Origin: F23-B02 sp045642545
Lineage (GTDB): Bacteria > Bacillota > Clostridia > Oscillospirales > Oscillospiraceae
Direction of reading: 5' to 3'
Assembly (NCBI GenBank): GCA_045642545.1
Contig: JAZUJB010000096.1
Coordinates: forward strand, 1-56,469
DNA: 56,469 nt
Both the position numbers and the translations under genes were made by a program. Under the pieces are notes generated by a model. The model had not been told where the DNA came from, did not search any database, and saw nothing but the letters and a program-made list of their open reading frames with translations. Of the stretch, positions 27,062-36,732 are shown in pieces (position 1 is the first letter of the stretch; the number at the start of each line of letters is the position of its first letter).

Positions 27062-27860
27062 GTCACTTGCCGCACCTTATCTTGTGTGGATGGCGCTGTT
27101 CACCGTAATACCGCTTGCAATAGTGGCTTATTACGCGTTTACGGACTCCCAGACGGGTGAATTTACGCTCGCAAATATTGCCAACCTCGGCAACTATATG
27201 CCCATTCTAATCAAGAGCATCTGGCTTGCGCTCATATCCTCGGCCATATGCCTTGTAATCGGCTACCCCGTTGCGTATTACATAGCAGGCTGCAAGGAAA
27301 CGACACAGCGCTTTCTGTATATGCTCGTTATGCTTCCTATGTGCATAAGCTTCCTTCTGCGCACTCTCGCATGGGTTGCGCTGACGGAGGATACGGGCAT
27401 TATCAACAACTTCATAACCGCGCTCGGCCTTGAGCCGCTGCCGCTTATCCGCAATAACGGCGCGGTTGTGCTCGGCATGGTGTATAACTACCTGCCGTAT
27501 ATGATAATGCCGCTTTACACGGTTATTATGAAGATTGACAAGCGTCTTGTTGAGGCTGCCGAGGACCTCGGCTGCAACAGCGCAAATGTGTTCAAGCGCG
27601 TCATTCTGCCGTTGTCCGCACCCGGAATTATCTCCGGCTTCACAATGGTTTTTGTCCCTGCGGTTTCAACCTTCTACATCTCTCAGAAGCTCGGCTCATC
27701 GGGTACAACACTCATCGGCGATGTAATCGAAAGCCAGTTCAAAACCGCATATAACCCCAATCTCGGTGCAGCACTCAGCCTCATTCTGATGGTTATGATA
27801 TTCATCTGCATCGGCGTTATGAACCGCTTCGGCGATGACGAGGAGGTAGTAACGGTATGA
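27051..27860 (+). CDS. potB: Spermidine/putrescine ABC transporter permease PotB
   Basis: A 269-aa inner-membrane permease with six helices and the EAA loop (VEAAEDLGCNSANVFKRVILP). I start it at the ATG at 27051, eight bases after GGAGG; it overlaps potA by 11 bases. Any longer reading only runs through potA in another frame. It pairs with PotC as the channel. Confidence 0.94.
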   Translation: MKSKSLAAPYLVWMALFTVIPLAIVAYYAFTDSQTGEFTLANIANLGNYMPILIKSIWLALISSAICLVIGYPVAYYIAGCKETTQRFLYMLVMLPMCISFLLRTLAWVALTEDTGIINNFITALGLEPLPLIRNNGAVVLGMVYNYLPYMIMPLYTVIMKIDKRLVEAAEDLGCNSANVFKRVILPLSAPGIISGFTMVFVPAVSTFYISQKLGSSGTTLIGDVIESQFKTAYNPNLGAALSLILMVMIFICIGVMNRFGDDEEVVTV

Positions 27861-28690
27861 AAAAATTCAACGGAGCATTCACCGTAATCGTGCTGCTGTT
27901 TCTGTACATACCGATGATAGTTCTCGGTGTTGCATCGTTCAACAGCGGTATGGATATCGCGGTGTTCAAGAGCTTTACCTTCGACAACTATAAGGAGCTT
28001 TTCCGCGACAGCGTGCTTCTTCCGCTGCTGCTCAACTCCGTAATAGTCGCAGTGCTGTCAAGCCTTGTCGCAACGGTTATCGGCACCTGCGCCGCGCTCG
28101 GCATACACTCAATGGGACCGCGCCTTCGCAGATTTACAATGGGCGTTACCAACATTCCGCTTACAAACCCCGAGATTGTAACGGGTGTTTCACTCGCACT
28201 GCTGTTTGCCTTTGTCGGCACGATGATGAAGATAAACAATATTCTCGGCTTTGCAACGCTGCTTATTGCCCATATCACCTTCAATCTGCCGTATGTAATT
28301 CTGTCGGTTATGCCGAAGCTTCAGCAGATGGACCCCAATCTCAGCGAAGCGGCAATGGACCTCGGCTGCACGCCGTTCCAGGCGTTCTACAAGGTTGTCA
28401 TTCACGAGATTACACCGGGCATAATATCCGGCGCACTCATGGCGTTCACAATGAGTCTTGATGACTTCGTAATCAGCTATTTCGTCTACGGCCCGAGATT
28501 CGTAACCCTGCCCGTAGAGATTTACAACTACACCAAAAAGCCGCTCCAGCCCAAGATTTACGCACTGTTCACGCTGCTGTTTGCGGCAATCCTGATTGTC
28601 ATGGTGCTTATGAATCTGCTGCAGGAGAAGGACCTTAAGCGAGCAAATGCAAACCGCCGCGCCTTCCGCAGAAAGCAGGTGGGAGCATGA
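27857..28690 (+). CDS. potC: Spermidine/putrescine ABC transporter permease PotC
   Basis: A 277-aa permease, six helices, EAA loop SEAAMDLGCTPFQAFYKVV. Overlaps potB and potD by ATGA on both sides, so the whole operon is translationally coupled. The C-terminus ends in a basic cytoplasmic stretch (RANANRRAFRRKQ). Confidence 0.95.
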   Translation: MKKFNGAFTVIVLLFLYIPMIVLGVASFNSGMDIAVFKSFTFDNYKELFRDSVLLPLLLNSVIVAVLSSLVATVIGTCAALGIHSMGPRLRRFTMGVTNIPLTNPEIVTGVSLALLFAFVGTMMKINNILGFATLLIAHITFNLPYVILSVMPKLQQMDPNLSEAAMDLGCTPFQAFYKVVIHEITPGIISGALMAFTMSLDDFVISYFVYGPRFVTLPVEIYNYTKKPLQPKIYALFTLLFAAILIVMVLMNLLQEKDLKRANANRRAFRRKQVGA

Positions 28691-29877
28691 AAAGACTTTT
28701 GCCTTTAATTCTGTGCATAGTCCTTATGCTCAGCATTCTGCCCGTGTCCGCATCGGCAGAGCCCGTAACGATTAATGTCTACAACTGGGGACAGTATATT
28801 TCCGATGGTACAGACAACTATATAGATGTCAACAAGGCATTTACCGAGGCAACGGGCATCGAGGTCAATTACATGACCTTCGACTCGAACGAAACCATGT
28901 ACACCAAGCTCAAAACGGGCGGCAGCACATACGATGTCATCATTCCCTCGGACTATATGATTGCAAGACTCATAGACGAGGGTATGCTCGAGGAGCTTGA
29001 TTACGACAATATCCCCAACTATGCTCTCGTAGACGAGGCATACAAGAATACGGCATTCGACCCCGAAAACAAGTACACCGTGCCTTACACATGGGGCACT
29101 GTCGGACTTATCTACAACACGAAGTATGTCGACGAAGCGGATATCGGCTCGTGGGATTTGCTGTGGAACAGCAAGTATTCGGGCAAAATTCTGATGTTCG
29201 ACAATCCCCGCGATGCTTTTGCAATCTCCGAGCTGCTGCTTGGTATGAGCATCAACACCGAGGATGAGGACGAGCTTCGAAGCGCAGCCTATAAGCTCAT
29301 CGAGCAGAAGCCTCTGGTGCAGAGCTATGTAATGGACCAGATATTCGACAAGATGGAGCGCGAGGAGGCGTGGATTGCACCCTACTACGCAGGCGACTAT
29401 CTGCTGATGGCAGAGGAGAACGAAAACCTTGCGTTCTATTTCCCCAAGGAGGGCTTCAACCTCTTTATAGACGCAATGTGCATACCCAAGGGCTGTCAGA
29501 ATAAAGCCGCGGCGGAGGCGTATATAAACTTCCTGTGCGCTGCTGATATCTCCGGGCAGAACCTTGATTACCTCGGCTACTCGACTCCTGTTTCCGCAGC
29601 AAAGGAGTATATGGACCCCGACACGGTGGCAAGCGAGATTGCCTATCCCGATGCGGAAACACTCAGCAGAGGCTCGGCGTTTTCATTCCTGCAGACCGAA
29701 ACAAGCCAGCTTATGGACTCTCTGTGGCTTGAGGTAAAAACTCAGGGCAGCGTTGATACCTACGCAATTGTGTGCATGGCGGCTGTCGTGGTCGGCCTTG
29801 CGGCATATTTCGCAATCCACGGAATACGCAAGAAAAAGCGCATCGCAAACCGCTGCAAGAAGTGGAAGCAACAGTAA
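28687..29877 (+). CDS. potD: Polyamine-binding protein PotD, apparently anchored by a C-terminal helix
   Basis: A 396-aa substrate-binding protein that delivers spermidine/putrescine to PotBC. INVYNWGQYIS is the family's N-terminal motif. The signal peptide ends SASA and there is no lipobox cysteine, which is unusual for a Gram-positive PotD. Instead residues about 350-372 form a hydrophobic helix (IVCMAAVVVGLAAYFAIHGI) followed by a strongly basic end (RKKKRIANRCKKWK), the layout of a C-terminal membrane anchor with the tail inside. The transport unit thus keeps its binding protein by a helix instead of a lipid. ATGA overlap with potC; terminator follows. Confidence 0.93.
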   Translation: MKRLLPLILCIVLMLSILPVSASAEPVTINVYNWGQYISDGTDNYIDVNKAFTEATGIEVNYMTFDSNETMYTKLKTGGSTYDVIIPSDYMIARLIDEGMLEELDYDNIPNYALVDEAYKNTAFDPENKYTVPYTWGTVGLIYNTKYVDEADIGSWDLLWNSKYSGKILMFDNPRDAFAISELLLGMSINTEDEDELRSAAYKLIEQKPLVQSYVMDQIFDKMEREEAWIAPYYAGDYLLMAEENENLAFYFPKEGFNLFIDAMCIPKGCQNKAAAEAYINFLCAADISGQNLDYLGYSTPVSAAKEYMDPDTVASEIAYPDAETLSRGSAFSFLQTETSQLMDSLWLEVKTQGSVDTYAIVCMAAVVVGLAAYFAIHGIRKKKRIANRCKKWKQQ

Positions 29878-29879
29878 TA

Positions 29880-29914
29880 AAAAAGCACTCTCAACAAAGT
29901 TGAGAGTGCTTTTT
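29880..29914. terminator. Bidirectional terminator between potD and sigE
   Basis: A 16-bp stem (29880-29895 with 29899-29914), AAA loop, A and T runs at the two ends. It serves convergent genes; the T end touches the stop codon of sigE. Confidence 0.93.
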
Positions 29915-30623
29915 ACTGCATCTGACGCAGCATTTCGCGCCTTAAGCGGACGATTATTCGCTTTTCGAGTCGGCTTATGTAGCTTTGCGAAATGCCCATC
30001 ATATCGGCAACCTCCTTTTGCGTAAGCTCGTTATGACCGTTGAGCCCGAAGCGGAGGATTATAATATCGCGCTCGCGCTCGTTGAGCGTGGCTATTGCCG
30101 TCATAAGCATCTGCTTGTCGGCATCGTCCTCGAGCGGCCTGCAAACCTCGTCATCGTCAGTGCCGAGAACATCGGAAAGCAGCAGCTCGTTGCCGTCCCA
30201 GTCGGTGTTAAGCGGCTCGTCAAAGCTGACCTCGGTGCGCTGATTGCTGACCTTGCGCAGATACATTAAAATTTCGTTTTCTATGCAGCGTGAGGCGTAT
30301 GTGGCAAGCTTTATGTTCTTTGCCGACTTGAAGGTGTTTATAGCCTTGATAAGCCCTATCGTGCCGATTGAAATGAGGTCCTCAAGATTGAGTCCCGTGT
30401 TTTCAAAGCGTCTTGAGATGTACACAACAAGGCGCAGATTGTGCTCTGTCAGAAGCTGACGGGCCTTTTCGTCGCCTGCCTCCATTGCGGCAATTGCGGC
30501 CTCCTCGTCATCGCGCTCAAGCGGGGGAGGCAGAATGTCGCTGCCGCCTATGTAGAAGATGTCCGCAGGCGCGGGGGACAGATGCCTTTCAAGCCAGTCC
30601 TTAATAAGCTTAACTATGCTCAT
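29913..30623 (-). CDS. sigE: Sporulation sigma factor SigE
   Basis: A 236-aa sigma-70 family factor for early mother-cell gene expression. A short amphipathic pro-sequence (about residues 1-20) is followed by FYIGGSDILPPPL, the segment conserved at the processing site of pro-SigE. Region 2 (RLVVYISRRFENTG, DLISIGTIGLIKA) and region 4 (LTQKEVADMMGISQSYISRLE) are intact. It lies 11 bases after spoIIGA with AAGGAG before the ATG. sigG, which often follows, is absent here. Confidence 0.95.
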   Translation of the reverse strand: MSIVKLIKDWLERHLSPAPADIFYIGGSDILPPPLERDDEEAAIAAMEAGDEKARQLLTEHNLRLVVYISRRFENTGLNLEDLISIGTIGLIKAINTFKSAKNIKLATYASRCIENEILMYLRKVSNQRTEVSFDEPLNTDWDGNELLLSDVLGTDDDEVCRPLEDDADKQMLMTAIATLNERERDIIILRFGLNGHNELTQKEVADMMGISQSYISRLEKRIIVRLRREMLRQMQ

Positions 30624-30634
30624 ATGTACTCCTT

Positions 30635-31453
30635 TCAGATAATGCAGTCAAAGCCGTCACCGCAAATTGCGGTAGGGGAGATTGCGGCAATGAGGTCATC
30701 GCGCAAGACTCCGTCGACAGTAACGCTGTCGGGCCTGAAGGCCGGCAGAAGCCCCGAGGCCGTCCCGACGGCACAGTAGGGGATTAGTCGTAAGCGACCT
30801 GCAAATTCGGGCACGGTGATAATATCCGCGGCGTTGCCGCTTTTAAGAAGCTCAGTGCGCTCTGCAAAAATCGGCGCAAGACTCTCGGCACTGCAAATTA
30901 TAACCTCGCAGTTAGTCAAGGGGTCATAAAGACTGTTGCCGCTGTCGGAAAGCGCGCGAAGCTGAACGCACCTGCCCATAAACTCAATGCGCACATCGAA
31001 AACTTTTTTGTCCGCACCCTTGAGCGTCCTGCGGAAAACAAGACTAAGCGCACCGTAAATTACCGCAAAGGACAGCACGAGTATGGGCATTGAAACGGGT
31101 ATGTAAACCAAGCTTTTGAGGTTTGAACCGCTTTGAACGGATATTGCCCACACCGCACCGCCGAACAGCGCCGATACCGCGAAGAATACAAGCGTGCAGC
31201 GCAATATCCTTTTCTCTTTTCCGAACGCAATTACCGCCATAGCAATGCCGACTGCAAGCTTGAGCGGGAGCAGCGTCAGAAATACAAGGCTCGGTATAAC
31301 AGACATTGCGGCGTAGGCAGCGCCCAGTAGTGCGCCGAAAAGGTAGCGCCACCTGCGAAGCATAAGCCCGCATACCCTTGCGGTGCCGAGCAGAATGAGA
31401 TAATCAATTATTAGGTTGAGAATGAACAAACGGTCTATGTAGATTGTCTCCAT
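30635..31453 (-). CDS. spoIIGA: Sigma-E processing peptidase SpoIIGA
   Basis: A 272-aa protein with five N-terminal helices and a C-terminal aspartic-protease-like domain; the catalytic Asp lies in ALSDSGNSLYDPLT. It activates pro-SigE at the sporulation septum. I begin it at METIYIDRL (31453), which aligns with the normal family N-terminus; an ATG 39 bases upstream has no ribosome binding site, and the chosen start has only a distant GAGGCAGG. A TGTCAAA at 31501-31507 resembles a Spo0A box (TGTCGAA) where one would be expected. Confidence 0.93.
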   Translation of the reverse strand: METIYIDRLFILNLIIDYLILLGTARVCGLMLRRWRYLFGALLGAAYAAMSVIPSLVFLTLLPLKLAVGIAMAVIAFGKEKRILRCTLVFFAVSALFGGAVWAISVQSGSNLKSLVYIPVSMPILVLSFAVIYGALSLVFRRTLKGADKKVFDVRIEFMGRCVQLRALSDSGNSLYDPLTNCEVIICSAESLAPIFAERTELLKSGNAADIITVPEFAGRLRLIPYCAVGTASGLLPAFRPDSVTVDGVLRDDLIAAISPTAICGDGFDCII

Positions 31454-31560
31454 GCGAAAATTATAAGCCTGCCTCGGCGCATAATTTGTCATTTATTAAT
31501 TGTCAAATATGCTATGCTGTGGTAAAATACTTTAGATTATAATGTGTAAGGAATAAAACT

Positions 31561-32469
31561 ATGTGGTTTTGGTTTGCTGTTGCGGCGCTTTTGTGCTGGA
31601 GCGGGTCTGATTTGTTTTCCAAAATCGGCTGCCAGGATGCAGAGGATAAGCATAGCCATCTGAAGATGGTTATGGCTGTCGGCATCGTTATGGGCCTGCA
31701 CGCCGCGTACGAGGTTTTTGTCGGCGGAGTGGAGATTAACGGCCGTATTATACTGACCTATCTGCCCGTATCCGCGCTGTACATACTATCAATGGCAATC
31801 GGCTACCTCGGACTGCGGTATATTGAGCTTTCGATATCCTCGCCAATCTGCAACTCCTCGGGCGCAATCGTTGCAATCTTGATATTTGCAACACGCGGCA
31901 TCGGTGAGCTGCCCCCTGCGGCACTTGCTGCCGTTGCGCTTGTGTGCGTGGGCGTTATCGCGCTCGGCATTACCGAGGCAAACGAGGACGAGGAGCTGCG
32001 CCGTGCGCGTCAGGACTCGGCAAATCACCATTACGCAAAAAGCTGGCTTGCAATTATGCTGCCGATTATCTACTGCCTGCTCGATGCGCTGGGCACATTT
32101 GCAGATGCAAGAGTGCTCGAAACGCTCAATGAGGACTCGGCAAATGTTGCGTATGAGCTGACCTTCCTTGCAGTGGGCATTGTCTGCGCGGTCTATATTC
32201 TCGGCGTTAAGAAGCAAAGACTCGTGCCCAAAATGGAGGTGCCTAAATACGCAGGCGCAATCTGCGAAACGGTGGGACAGTTTGCGTATATATACGCGCT
32301 TGCCGACACGGAGCACGCAGCGCTTGCCGCACCGATTATTTCGTCCTACTGCGTTGCATCGGTGCTGTGGAGCCGCATTTTCCTCAAGGAAAAGCTGTCA
32401 AAGAAGCACTACGCGTCTGTTTTCGTGGTCGTAGTGGGTATAGTTATTATGGGAATACTGGATATCTGA
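31561..32469 (+). CDS. EamA/DMT family transporter
   Basis: A 302-aa membrane protein with ten hydrophobic helices in two EamA halves (each about 140 aa), a drug/metabolite-type carrier. A hydrophilic, charged loop (EANEDEELRRARQDSANHH) joins the halves. AAGGAA precedes the ATG and TATAAT (31538-31543) lies 17 bp further up, though with a weak -35. The gene ends 15 bases before pyrH, so it may be co-transcribed with it. The substrate is unknown. Confidence 0.88.
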   Translation: MWFWFAVAALLCWSGSDLFSKIGCQDAEDKHSHLKMVMAVGIVMGLHAAYEVFVGGVEINGRIILTYLPVSALYILSMAIGYLGLRYIELSISSPICNSSGAIVAILIFATRGIGELPPAALAAVALVCVGVIALGITEANEDEELRRARQDSANHHYAKSWLAIMLPIIYCLLDALGTFADARVLETLNEDSANVAYELTFLAVGIVCAVYILGVKKQRLVPKMEVPKYAGAICETVGQFAYIYALADTEHAALAAPIISSYCVASVLWSRIFLKEKLSKKHYASVFVVVVGIVIMGILDI

Positions 32470-32484
32470 TAAAGGAGCAAAAAT

Positions 32485-33201
32485 ATGGAGAATCCTGTTT
32501 ATAAGAGAGTACTTATCAAAATCAGCGGTGAGGCACTTGCCGGAGAGAAAAAGACCGGCTTTGACTTCGACTTCATTGCCGAGGTCTGCAAGACCGTAAA
32601 ATCCTGCGTGGATATGGGCGTTGAGGTCGGCATCGTTGTCGGCGGCGGCAACTTCTGGCGCGGCGTCAAGGACGGCGCACGTCATGTTGGGCGCGTCAGC
32701 GCAGACCGTATGGGTATGCTTGCAACGGCAATGAACTGTCTTGCGGTTGCAGATGTATTCAAGCAGATAGGCGCAAAGGCAAGCGTACAGACCGCTGTTG
32801 ACATTCAGGGCGTAGGCGAGCGCTACAGCACCGCAAAGGCGATTGAGCATCTTGAAAACGGCGAGGTCGTAATGTTCGCATGCGGCACAGGCAGTCCGTT
32901 CTTCTCAACCGATACCGCGGCAGTGCTTCGCGCAGCCGAAATCGGTGCAGACGCAATCCTGCTTGCAAAGAACATTGACGGTGTTTACAGCGCAGACCCC
33001 AGAACAGATGCAAGTGCGGTTAAGTATGACAGCATCAGCTATGACGATGTTCTTGCACAACATCTGGCGGTTATGGACACCACCGCAACAAGCCTTGCAA
33101 TGGATAACAATATTCCCGTTATCGTATTTGCACTTGCACAGCCCGAAAACATTGTCCGCGTGCTCAAGGGCGAAAAGCTCGGCACACTGGTCACCAAATA
33201 A
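32485..33201 (+). CDS. pyrH: UMP kinase
   Basis: A 238-aa amino-acid-kinase-fold enzyme that phosphorylates UMP to UDP, regulated by GTP and UTP in bacteria. KISGEALAG, VGGGNFWRG and the C-terminal MDNNIPVIVFAL segments are characteristic. AAAGGAG precedes the ATG. It starts the housekeeping block pyrH-frr-uppS-dxr-rseP-ispG-polC; rpsB and tsf, normally upstream, are replaced by the EamA gene. Confidence 0.96.
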   Translation: MENPVYKRVLIKISGEALAGEKKTGFDFDFIAEVCKTVKSCVDMGVEVGIVVGGGNFWRGVKDGARHVGRVSADRMGMLATAMNCLAVADVFKQIGAKASVQTAVDIQGVGERYSTAKAIEHLENGEVVMFACGTGSPFFSTDTAAVLRAAEIGADAILLAKNIDGVYSADPRTDASAVKYDSISYDDVLAQHLAVMDTTATSLAMDNNIPVIVFALAQPENIVRVLKGEKLGTLVTK

Positions 33202-33235
33202 ACGAAAAATATAATTAACAATAGGAGGTAGCAAC

Positions 33236-33787
33236 ATGTCCGATTATCCTGAATTTGAAAGCAAAATGAAGAAGACCGCAGAGGTGCTCAAGACCCAGCT
33301 CGCATCCGTCCGCGCAGGCCGCGCAAATGCAGCGGTTCTCGACCAGATTACAGTCGATTACTACGGTGTTCCCACCCCCGTTCAGCAGGTCGCATCAATA
33401 TCCGTTCCCGACCCCCGTTCTCTGATGATTCAGCCCTGGGACGCATCTGTACTTAAGGGCATTGTGAAGGCAATCCTGGCATCTGAGCTGGGCATCAATC
33501 CCCAGAACGACGGCAGAGCAATCCGCCTCGTATTCCCTCAGCTTACCGAGGAGCGCCGGAAGGAGCTTGCAAAGCAGGTCAAGAAGTACGGCGAGGAAGC
33601 AAAGGTCGCAGTCCGCAATATCCGCCGCGACGCAATTGACAAGTTCAAGAAGCAGCAGAAGGCATCCGAGATTACCGAAGACGACTACAAGAACATCGAG
33701 AAGGATATTCAGAAGCTTACCGACGACTATATCAAGGAAGTCGAAGGTATAGCCGACAAGAAGGAAAAGGAACTATTCGAAATCTGA
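33236..33787 (+). CDS. frr: Ribosome recycling factor
   Basis: A 183-aa RRF of normal length; it splits post-termination ribosomes with EF-G. SVRAGRANAAVLDQI, IQPWD and the C-terminal KKEKELFEI are conserved. A perfect AGGAGG lies seven bases upstream. Codon choice is that of a highly expressed gene. Confidence 0.97.
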   Translation: MSDYPEFESKMKKTAEVLKTQLASVRAGRANAAVLDQITVDYYGVPTPVQQVASISVPDPRSLMIQPWDASVLKGIVKAILASELGINPQNDGRAIRLVFPQLTEERRKELAKQVKKYGEEAKVAVRNIRRDAIDKFKKQQKASEITEDDYKNIEKDIQKLTDDYIKEVEGIADKKEKELFEI

Positions 33788-33788
33788 T

Positions 33789-34532
33789 ATGGCAGAGAAT
33801 ATAAAAAACAATGCGGCGGGGGAGCAGGCAAAATGCCTTCCCCGCCATATTGCCATCATATTGGATGGCAACGGCCGTTGGGCCAAAAAGCGCGGTATGC
33901 CGCGCAGCGCAGGCCATCTTGCAGGCGCTGAAAACTTCAGAAAGATTGCGACCTACTGTCAGGAGATAGGCATTGAATACCTGACGGTGTATGCATTTTC
34001 AACAGAAAACTGGAAGCGTCCCGAGGACGAGGTAGGCGGCATTATGAAGCTGCTTGACAAGTATCTGCGCGAGGCCATCAGCGATATGGAGAAAAAGCAT
34101 ATCCGAATGAAGGTGTTCGGCGACACCTCAAGGCTTTCACCCGAGCTGCAGCAGCTTGTTGCCAAGACCGATGAGATTACTCAGCATGTTGAGGGTTTTC
34201 AGGCAAATATCTGCCTCAACTACGGCGGCAGAGCGGAGATAGTGCGAGCAGCACAGCTTTATGCAAATGATGTTGCCGCGGGCAAGGCAGTCGGTGAACT
34301 GACAGAGGAAAAGCTTGCTAAGTATATGTACTCTGCCGATATTCCTGACCCCGAGCTTATTATCCGTCCGGGCGGTGAATACAGACTTTCAAACTTCCTG
34401 CTCTGGCAGTGCGCATATTCCGAATTTTATTATACCGATACGCTGTGGCCGGACTTCTCACCTGATGAGCTTGACAAGGCAATCGAGGTGTTTCGCGGCC
34501 GCGACCGCCGTTTCGGAGGAGTAAAGACATGA
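33789..34532 (+). CDS. uppS: Isoprenyl transferase (undecaprenyl diphosphate synthase)
   Basis: A 247-aa cis-prenyltransferase making C55 undecaprenyl diphosphate, the lipid carrier for cell-wall synthesis. IILDGNGRWAKKRG holds the catalytic Asp and RPGGEYRLSNFLLWQ the second conserved block. One base after frr; its TGA overlaps the ATG of dxr. Confidence 0.96.
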   Translation: MAENIKNNAAGEQAKCLPRHIAIILDGNGRWAKKRGMPRSAGHLAGAENFRKIATYCQEIGIEYLTVYAFSTENWKRPEDEVGGIMKLLDKYLREAISDMEKKHIRMKVFGDTSRLSPELQQLVAKTDEITQHVEGFQANICLNYGGRAEIVRAAQLYANDVAAGKAVGELTEEKLAKYMYSADIPDPELIIRPGGEYRLSNFLLWQCAYSEFYYTDTLWPDFSPDELDKAIEVFRGRDRRFGGVKT

Positions 34533-35674
34533 CAAAGGCAATATCAATTCTCGGCAGCACGGGCTCAATAGGCCGCCAAAGCATTGCGGCGGCAGAGCAC
34601 CTCGGACTGCCTGTTGTTGCGCTTACCGCAAACAGAAAAACGGAGATGCTCGAGGAGCAGGCAAGACGCTTAAAGCCCAAGTTTGTCGCGGTTTACGATG
34701 AAGAGGCTGCAAACAATCTGCGTGTTTCTCTTGCCGATACCGATATCAGGGTCGGCAGCGGTATGGAGGGCCTTATAGAGGCTGCAACGCTTGAGGAGGC
34801 AGACTGCATAGTAACCGCCGTTTCGGGTTCTGTCGGACTCAAGCCGACGCTTGCGGCAATCGACGCTAAAAAGCGCATCGCCCTTGCAAACAAGGAAACC
34901 TTAGTCTGCGCAGGCGAGATTGTAATGCCCCGTGCAGCCGAAAAGGGTGCGGAGATTGTACCTGTTGACTCCGAGCATTCGGCAATTTTCCAGTGCCTTA
35001 TGGGCAGAAAAAAGGGCGAGCTTAAAAAAATTCTGCTCACCGGCTCGGGCGGACCGTTCCGCGGCAAGAGCAGGGAAGAGCTCGTAAATGTAACACCCGA
35101 GCAGGCGGTAAAGCACCCGAATTGGAGTATGGGCGCAAAAATATCCGTCGACTCGGCAACTATGATGAACAAGGGCCTTGAATTTATTGAGGCAATGCAT
35201 CTGTTTGGCGTAACGCCCGACGATATTCAGGTTGTCGTACATCCGCAGAGCATCATTCATTCAATGGTTGAGCTCGTTGACGGCACAGTCATCGCGCAGC
35301 TCGGCGTACCCGATATGGGACTGCCCATTCAGCTTGCAATGACATATCCCGAGCGAGTTGACTCACCGTTCAAGCGCCTCGACTTTGCCGATATGCGCGA
35401 TATGACCTTCGAGGCACCCGACTTTGAAAAAACACCCTGCCTCAAGCTTGCTATGGACTGTGCAAGACAGGGCGGCACCGCACCCTGCATAATGAGTGCG
35501 GCAAACGAGGTCGCGGTTTCGATGTTCTTAAATCACAGGCTCGGCTATAATCAGATTTATGACTGTGCTTTAAGCGCAGTTGAGAGCATAGAAATAGTAA
35601 AAGACCCGAATCTTGAATCCATTCTGGAGGCCGACAAGGCAGCCAGAGAATTTGTCAGGGAGCACTTTTCCTAA
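34529..35674 (+). CDS. dxr: 1-deoxy-D-xylulose-5-phosphate reductoisomerase
   Basis: A 381-aa NADPH-dependent enzyme, second step of the MEP isoprenoid pathway. ILGSTGSIGRQS is the NADPH-binding loop; PVDSEHSAIFQ and NHPNWSMG-like KHPNWSMGAKIS are active-site segments. It overlaps uppS by ATGA, so cdsA, which usually lies between, is missing. Confidence 0.97.
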   Translation: MTKAISILGSTGSIGRQSIAAAEHLGLPVVALTANRKTEMLEEQARRLKPKFVAVYDEEAANNLRVSLADTDIRVGSGMEGLIEAATLEEADCIVTAVSGSVGLKPTLAAIDAKKRIALANKETLVCAGEIVMPRAAEKGAEIVPVDSEHSAIFQCLMGRKKGELKKILLTGSGGPFRGKSREELVNVTPEQAVKHPNWSMGAKISVDSATMMNKGLEFIEAMHLFGVTPDDIQVVVHPQSIIHSMVELVDGTVIAQLGVPDMGLPIQLAMTYPERVDSPFKRLDFADMRDMTFEAPDFEKTPCLKLAMDCARQGGTAPCIMSAANEVAVSMFLNHRLGYNQIYDCALSAVESIEIVKDPNLESILEADKAAREFVREHFS

Positions 35675-36729
35675 TGTTTATTATTATCGCAATAATCGTG
35701 TTCGGCATACTCATCGCCATACACGAGTTCGGCCACTTCGTCGCTGCAAAAGCCTGCAAGGTCAGAGTTGAGGAATTTGCAATCGGAATGGGGCCTGCAA
35801 TATGGAAAAAGCAGAAGGGCGAAACCCTTTATGCGCTGAGAATACTGCCAATTGGCGGCTATTGCGCAATGACGGGCGAGGACGAAAAGTCCGATGACCC
35901 GAATGCGTTTACAAATCAGAGCTTCTGGAAAAAACTGATTATCCTCTGCGCAGGCTCGTTTATGAACTTCCTGCTGGGCCTTGTGATGATTGTGCTTATG
36001 TACTCAGGTGCAAAGGCATTCATCGCACCCACCATTGACCATTTCATGCAGGGCTGCCCTTATGAAAGCGCCGAAGCGATGCTGCCGGGCGATACCTTCT
36101 ACAGCATCAACGGTCAGCGTGTGTACCTCGTAACCGATGTATCAAACTTCCTTTCAAGCGGCAGCGGCGTTTACGATATCGTTATGCTGCGCGACGGCGA
36201 AAAGGTTGAGCTAAATAACTTCGAGCTTAAGCCGAGAGTGTACGAGGAGTATGCCGACCAGGGCGAAAAGTTCGGATTTATATTCGGCTATGTCGAGGCA
36301 AACCTCGGCACCAAGCTTCAGTATACCTGGGACACGGCTATGGAGTTTTCGCGCTGGGTATGGCTCGGCCTTAAAGAGCTTGTTTCAGGCTCTGTCGGCA
36401 TTAAGGATATGTCAGGCCCCGTCGGTATAGTCGATATGATGAACGAGGTCGGTCAGCAGGCGGAAACCACGAGAGCCGCTGCGGACAATATGCTCTATAT
36501 CTCGGCGTTTATTGCGATAAACCTTGCAATTATGAATATGCTGCCCATTCCCGCGCTTGACGGCGGCAGGGTATTTCTGATGCTGGTAACTGTCATAATC
36601 GAGAGAATAACACGCCGCAAGCTCGACCCCAAGTACGAGGGCTACATTCACCTCACGGGTATGATTCTTCTGCTCGGACTTATGGCGCTTGTTATGTACA
36701 ACGATATTTCAAAGCTGATTGTGGGATAA
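35674..36729 (+). CDS. rseP: Site-2 zinc metalloprotease RseP
   Basis: A 351-aa M50 intramembrane protease. HEFGH in the first helix binds zinc, NMLPIPALDGG in the last carries the third ligand (Asp), and a PDZ domain lies between (about 115-195). It cleaves membrane anchors such as anti-sigma factors and signal peptide remnants. It overlaps dxr by one base (TAATG). Confidence 0.95.
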   Translation: MFIIIAIIVFGILIAIHEFGHFVAAKACKVRVEEFAIGMGPAIWKKQKGETLYALRILPIGGYCAMTGEDEKSDDPNAFTNQSFWKKLIILCAGSFMNFLLGLVMIVLMYSGAKAFIAPTIDHFMQGCPYESAEAMLPGDTFYSINGQRVYLVTDVSNFLSSGSGVYDIVMLRDGEKVELNNFELKPRVYEEYADQGEKFGFIFGYVEANLGTKLQYTWDTAMEFSRWVWLGLKELVSGSVGIKDMSGPVGIVDMMNEVGQQAETTRAAADNMLYISAFIAINLAIMNMLPIPALDGGRVFLMLVTVIIERITRRKLDPKYEGYIHLTGMILLLGLMALVMYNDISKLIVG

Positions 36730-36732
36730 AAG

